Of a stretch of DNA of 32,275 nucleotides, positions 29,132 to 32,275 are shown in pieces. Each line of letters begins with the position of its first letter. The first letter of the stretch is position 1. The notes below the pieces were generated by a model. It saw nothing but the letters and a program-made list of their open reading frames with translations, did no database searches and was not told where the DNA came from. Where the stretch lies: the NCBI GenBank assembly GCA_947454665.1, contig CANGMU010000002.1, forward strand, positions 1 through 32,275. Direction: 5' to 3'. This DNA is from Pseudomonadota bacterium. Its GTDB lineage: Bacteria; Pseudomonadota; Gammaproteobacteria; Steroidobacterales; Steroidobacteraceae. The translations under genes and the position numbers were made by a program.

Positions 29132-32098
29132 TCAGAACTCGTAGCGCGCCGTCAGGCGGATCGAACGCGGCGGCTGGTAGCCGGTCGGGCTCAGGTAGTT
29201 GTTGTTGAGCTCGTTGGCCAGGCCGTCCGTCGTTGCACGCGAGTAGTCACGCTGCTCGTACACGCTGATCGGCTTGCGGTTGTTCATCAGGTTGAAGATG
29301 TCCGCCTGCACCGTGAACTTGCCTGCCTTCAGATCGTCACGCACGTAGGCAATCTGAGTGTCCAGCTGCGTGGTGAACGGGGTGCGACCCGCGTTGCCAC
29401 GCTGGCCGAGCACCGTCTTGCCGTTCGCGTCCGAGCAGTAGTACGACGAGGCCGTGCTGTAGTTGCCCGAGCCGGCGTAGTCGAACACGGTCGGCGGCAC
29501 GTAGCCGATGCAGCTGGCCGGACGACCTGACGAGGCCACCAGGTTGAAGCCGGCACGGAAGTGCTCGGCGATCTGGTAGTTGCCGAAGACCTTGAACACA
29601 TGCGTGCGGTCGTTCGGCAGGTTGCCGTAGGCACCATCCGAGAACGACGCAAAGTCGAAGTCCTGCGACAGGCCGGCATCCAGCTGGTGGATGGTCGACT
29701 GGCCGTAGCCTTCCGCCGTACCGCGGTTCTTCGAGTAGACGTACGAGGCCTTGAGGCCCCACTTGCCGTCGAAGGGCTTCTCGGCCGTCAGCTCGAGCGC
29801 CTGGTAAGTGCGCTCATACTTCGCGAGCTTCAGGAACGAGGCCGGCACGGTCTGCACGACCAGCTTGCCATCGTTGTTGATGTCCATCGCGACGTTGACG
29901 TCACGGCCCGGATTCACGAGCACGCACTGCGCCAGCGAGTGCGGATCGAAGTTCGTGTAGTTCTTCGACGCGGCATACCGCTCGAACGCGGTGGTGTCGC
30001 AGAAGTCGTCCATGCCGTCGTTGATCTTGCGATAGATCAGCTTGGCACCGACGATCCAGCGGCTCTCCAGCTTGTGCTGGATGCCGAGGATGAACTCGTC
30101 CTGGTTCATCGGGGCGAGCTTCGTGTCGGCGATGGTGGCCGAGTTCGGGATCGCCGTCGACAGGTCCTGCGGCACGCCGATCGGCGCGCTGATGCCGGTC
30201 GGAGCCTGGGTACGGGCGTCGCGGCCCGTATAGGTGAAGTAGTTCTGCGTGTAGATCACACCCTGCGTCGAACGGATGTTCGCATCCGAGGACACCGGGA
30301 TGTAATAGCGGCCCGCGTTGCCGTAGATCTTCGTCGTGCGATCGCTGGACGCATCGAACGAGAAGCCGAGGCGCGGCGCGATGAGGTTGTCCGCCTTCAC
30401 GAACGTCTCGCCGGCGCTGTTCTTGTTGTCGAAGGATTCGCCGCGGAGGCCGCCGTAGAAGAACAGGCGGTCGTTGAACTTCCAGCTGTCCTCGACGTAC
30501 CAGGCATCGTTCTTGACGCCGTAAATACCCGACGTCGCGGAGTAGATGCGGTCACGGACATAGCCGGCACCCGGCGTGTAGCCGGCAACGCCGTTGATCT
30601 TGCCGCTGGCCGGCACGACGTAGTAGCGGTAGTAGTGGCCGCCCGTGTACGTGGAACCGCCGGCCGCCGCCGACTCGAACTTCTGCGCGTCGAGACCGCC
30701 GCGGATCGTGTGCGCGCCGAGCTTGTACTCGAGGTCGACACGGTAGGCCTTGCGAACGTCCTGGTCAGGACCCTGCGTGTAATCCTTCGCCCCGACGCCC
30801 GGGAAGGGGCCGGTCCAGCAACCGATCTCGGAGGTATTCACTTCCAGGACGACCGGGCAATCCAGGCCGTTGGCGCGCGCGCCCTTGATCGGGTCACCCG
30901 TCAGGTCAGTCACGCGACCACCCAGCAGCGAGACCGTGAAATTGTCGGTGATCGCGCCGGTGTACTTGGCGATCGCGACGGTGCCGCCCGTGTGGTAGTA
31001 GCTCGCCGCACCCTGCCCATCATGCGTCGTGCTGTAGTCCTTCGAGTTCTGGTAATCCAGGATGTCGTGGCGGGACTTGTTGTAGATGCCAGTCGCCTCG
31101 AAGGTGTGGCCTTCGGCGATATTGAGGTCGATCTTCAACAGGCCCGACGGCGTCGTCTCGGAGTAGACGTGGCTCTGGTCCAGACCAAACGTCTCGGAAG
31201 TATTGTTCGGCTTGTTGATCAGGCCGAAGACGAACAGGCGATCCTTGATGACCGGGCCGCCCAGATAGGCGGTGTAGTCCTTCTCATCAAGCGTATTGAA
31301 CTTGTTGAAGACGAAGTAGTTGCCCGCATTTTCAGGCTGCTTGTCGATCGTCGCATGACCCTGCGTGCGGAAGTTCGAGGGCTGGACGGAAATCGTCGCG
31401 CCGCCCTTCCACTCGTTCGTGCCGCGCTTGGTGGCCATGCTGATCACGCCGCCCAGCGAACGGCCGTACTCGGCGCCGTAACCACCGGACTTCACCTGTT
31501 CCTGCGCGATCGCCTCGAAAGGCAGGTTCGCGTAGGAGTCGAAGTTGCGGATGTTGGTGACGTCGAAGCCGTTGATGTAGAACCCGTTCTCGAGGACCGA
31601 CGAACCGGCGAAGGACGGGTTGTTGCCCAGGCCCGCGTCACCCTTGACGACGGTCGGCGCCAGCAGCGCGACGGCCGTGACGTCCAGCGCAACCGGCAGG
31701 GACTGCACTTCGGACTGCGTGAAGGCAACTGTCGCCTCGGTGCTGGCGAAGTCGATGCGACCTGCGCGGCCCGTCGAAATGTCGACCGTCTGCAGCGATT
31801 CGGCCTTTTCGACGTAGGTGCCGGTGCCGATCGTCACGAAGACGTCGACGTTGTCGCCGTCAACCTTGACCAGGTACTTGCCCGGCGACAGGCGCGAGAC
31901 CTGGTAGTTGCCGGAGCTGTCGACAGTTACCGTACGCGAGGCACCGGTGTCCGGGCTGGACACGACGACCTGGCTGCCCGGCTTGGCCTTGCCATACAGA
32001 GAGCCTTCAGCGGTCTGGGCATAGACGGACATGGAGCCGGCCGTCAGCGCAACGGCCGACAGCATGATGGGAACAATGATATTGCGGCGACGAGACAT
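29132..32098 (-). CDS. Oar-like TonB-dependent receptor with N-terminal carboxypeptidase-regulatory-like domain
   Basis: Signal peptide; GSQVVVSSPDTGASRTVTVDSSGNYQVSRLSPGKYLVKV (CarboxypepD_reg-like); plug INGFDVTNIRNFDSYANLPFEAIAQEQVKSGGYGAEYGRSLGGVISMATKRGTNEWKGG; terminal aromatic RYEF. Confidence 0.93.
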   Translation of the reverse strand: MSRRRNIIVPIMLSAVALTAGSMSVYAQTAEGSLYGKAKPGSQVVVSSPDTGASRTVTVDSSGNYQVSRLSPGKYLVKVDGDNVDVFVTIGTGTYVEKAESLQTVDISTGRAGRIDFASTEATVAFTQSEVQSLPVALDVTAVALLAPTVVKGDAGLGNNPSFAGSSVLENGFYINGFDVTNIRNFDSYANLPFEAIAQEQVKSGGYGAEYGRSLGGVISMATKRGTNEWKGGATISVQPSNFRTQGHATIDKQPENAGNYFVFNKFNTLDEKDYTAYLGGPVIKDRLFVFGLINKPNNTSETFGLDQSHVYSETTPSGLLKIDLNIAEGHTFEATGIYNKSRHDILDYQNSKDYSTTHDGQGAASYYHTGGTVAIAKYTGAITDNFTVSLLGGRVTDLTGDPIKGARANGLDCPVVLEVNTSEIGCWTGPFPGVGAKDYTQGPDQDVRKAYRVDLEYKLGAHTIRGGLDAQKFESAAAGGSTYTGGHYYRYYVVPASGKINGVAGYTPGAGYVRDRIYSATSGIYGVKNDAWYVEDSWKFNDRLFFYGGLRGESFDNKNSAGETFVKADNLIAPRLGFSFDASSDRTTKIYGNAGRYYIPVSSDANIRSTQGVIYTQNYFTYTGRDARTQAPTGISAPIGVPQDLSTAIPNSATIADTKLAPMNQDEFILGIQHKLESRWIVGAKLIYRKINDGMDDFCDTTAFERYAASKNYTNFDPHSLAQCVLVNPGRDVNVAMDINNDGKLVVQTVPASFLKLAKYERTYQALELTAEKPFDGKWGLKASYVYSKNRGTAEGYGQSTIHQLDAGLSQDFDFASFSDGAYGNLPNDRTHVFKVFGNYQIAEHFRAGFNLVASSGRPASCIGYVPPTVFDYAGSGNYSTASSYYCSDANGKTVLGQRGNAGRTPFTTQLDTQIAYVRDDLKAGKFTVQADIFNLMNNRKPISVYEQRDYSRATTDGLANELNNNYLSPTGYQPPRSIRLTARYEF

Positions 32099-32155
32099 GT
32101 GGCGCGAGCCTCCCTACGGATGGAAGAACGGACGTGCGATTCGGGCGCGAAAGAA

Positions 32156-32173
32156 AAGACAAAAAGCTGTCTT
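32156..32173. repeat. Short inverted repeat in TonB receptor upstream region
   Basis: AAGACA-AAAAGC-TGTCTT, 6-bp arms, 58-75 bp upstream of the receptor ATG. Confidence 0.4.
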
Positions 32174-32275
32174 ATTCATGTAGTTAGGGTATCGACGCCA
32201 TGACAGTCTGCTTACAAACAAGGGCCGGAATGGCAGATGACCGTCTTATCTATTTATTTTTATAAGAATTTTTTG

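Noticed and set aside
29561-32203. 880-aa plus-strand ORF antisense to the TonB receptor
   Set aside because: Low-complexity Arg/Val/Asp/Ala-rich translation typical of a shadow frame opposite a high-GC gene; the opposite strand encodes a clear receptor with signal peptide, plug and barrel.

Overview
High-GC chromosomal window, probably from a gammaproteobacterium. It is densely coding; I saw no rRNA, tRNA, CRISPR array or IS element. Left part: partial mtgA, convergent with hslO, then gatB-gatA-gatC on the minus strand, divergent from a continuous plus-strand cell-shape/peptidoglycan run (mreB-mreC-mreD-mrdA-mrdB-mltB-rlpA-dacA). Middle: a tightly packed minus-strand run (MHS-family MFS, Bcr/CflA-family MFS, ArsC/Spx-like protein, tadA, HPP-CBS membrane protein), a DUF2452-like gene, and a three-gene plus-strand unit: MarR-like winged helix, a small protein resembling a degenerate histidine-kinase ATPase domain, and a XerD-type tyrosine recombinase. 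Right part: NdvA/ChvA-like ABC exporter, ferredoxin-NADP reductase, DUF2189-like membrane protein, DODA-type dioxygenase, a secreted SnoaL/DUF8021-like protein coupled to SelO, an orphan CheY-like receiver, a DUF6152-like secreted protein and a large Oar-like TonB-dependent receptor with a strong intrinsic terminator. Most of the window is ordinary. The best candidates for something undescribed are the MarR-like/HATPase-like/XerD unit (about 18.48-20.59 kb) and the tandem-hairpin junction between the TonB receptor and the DUF6152/receiver pair. All family calls are by motif recognition from the translations; no searches were run.
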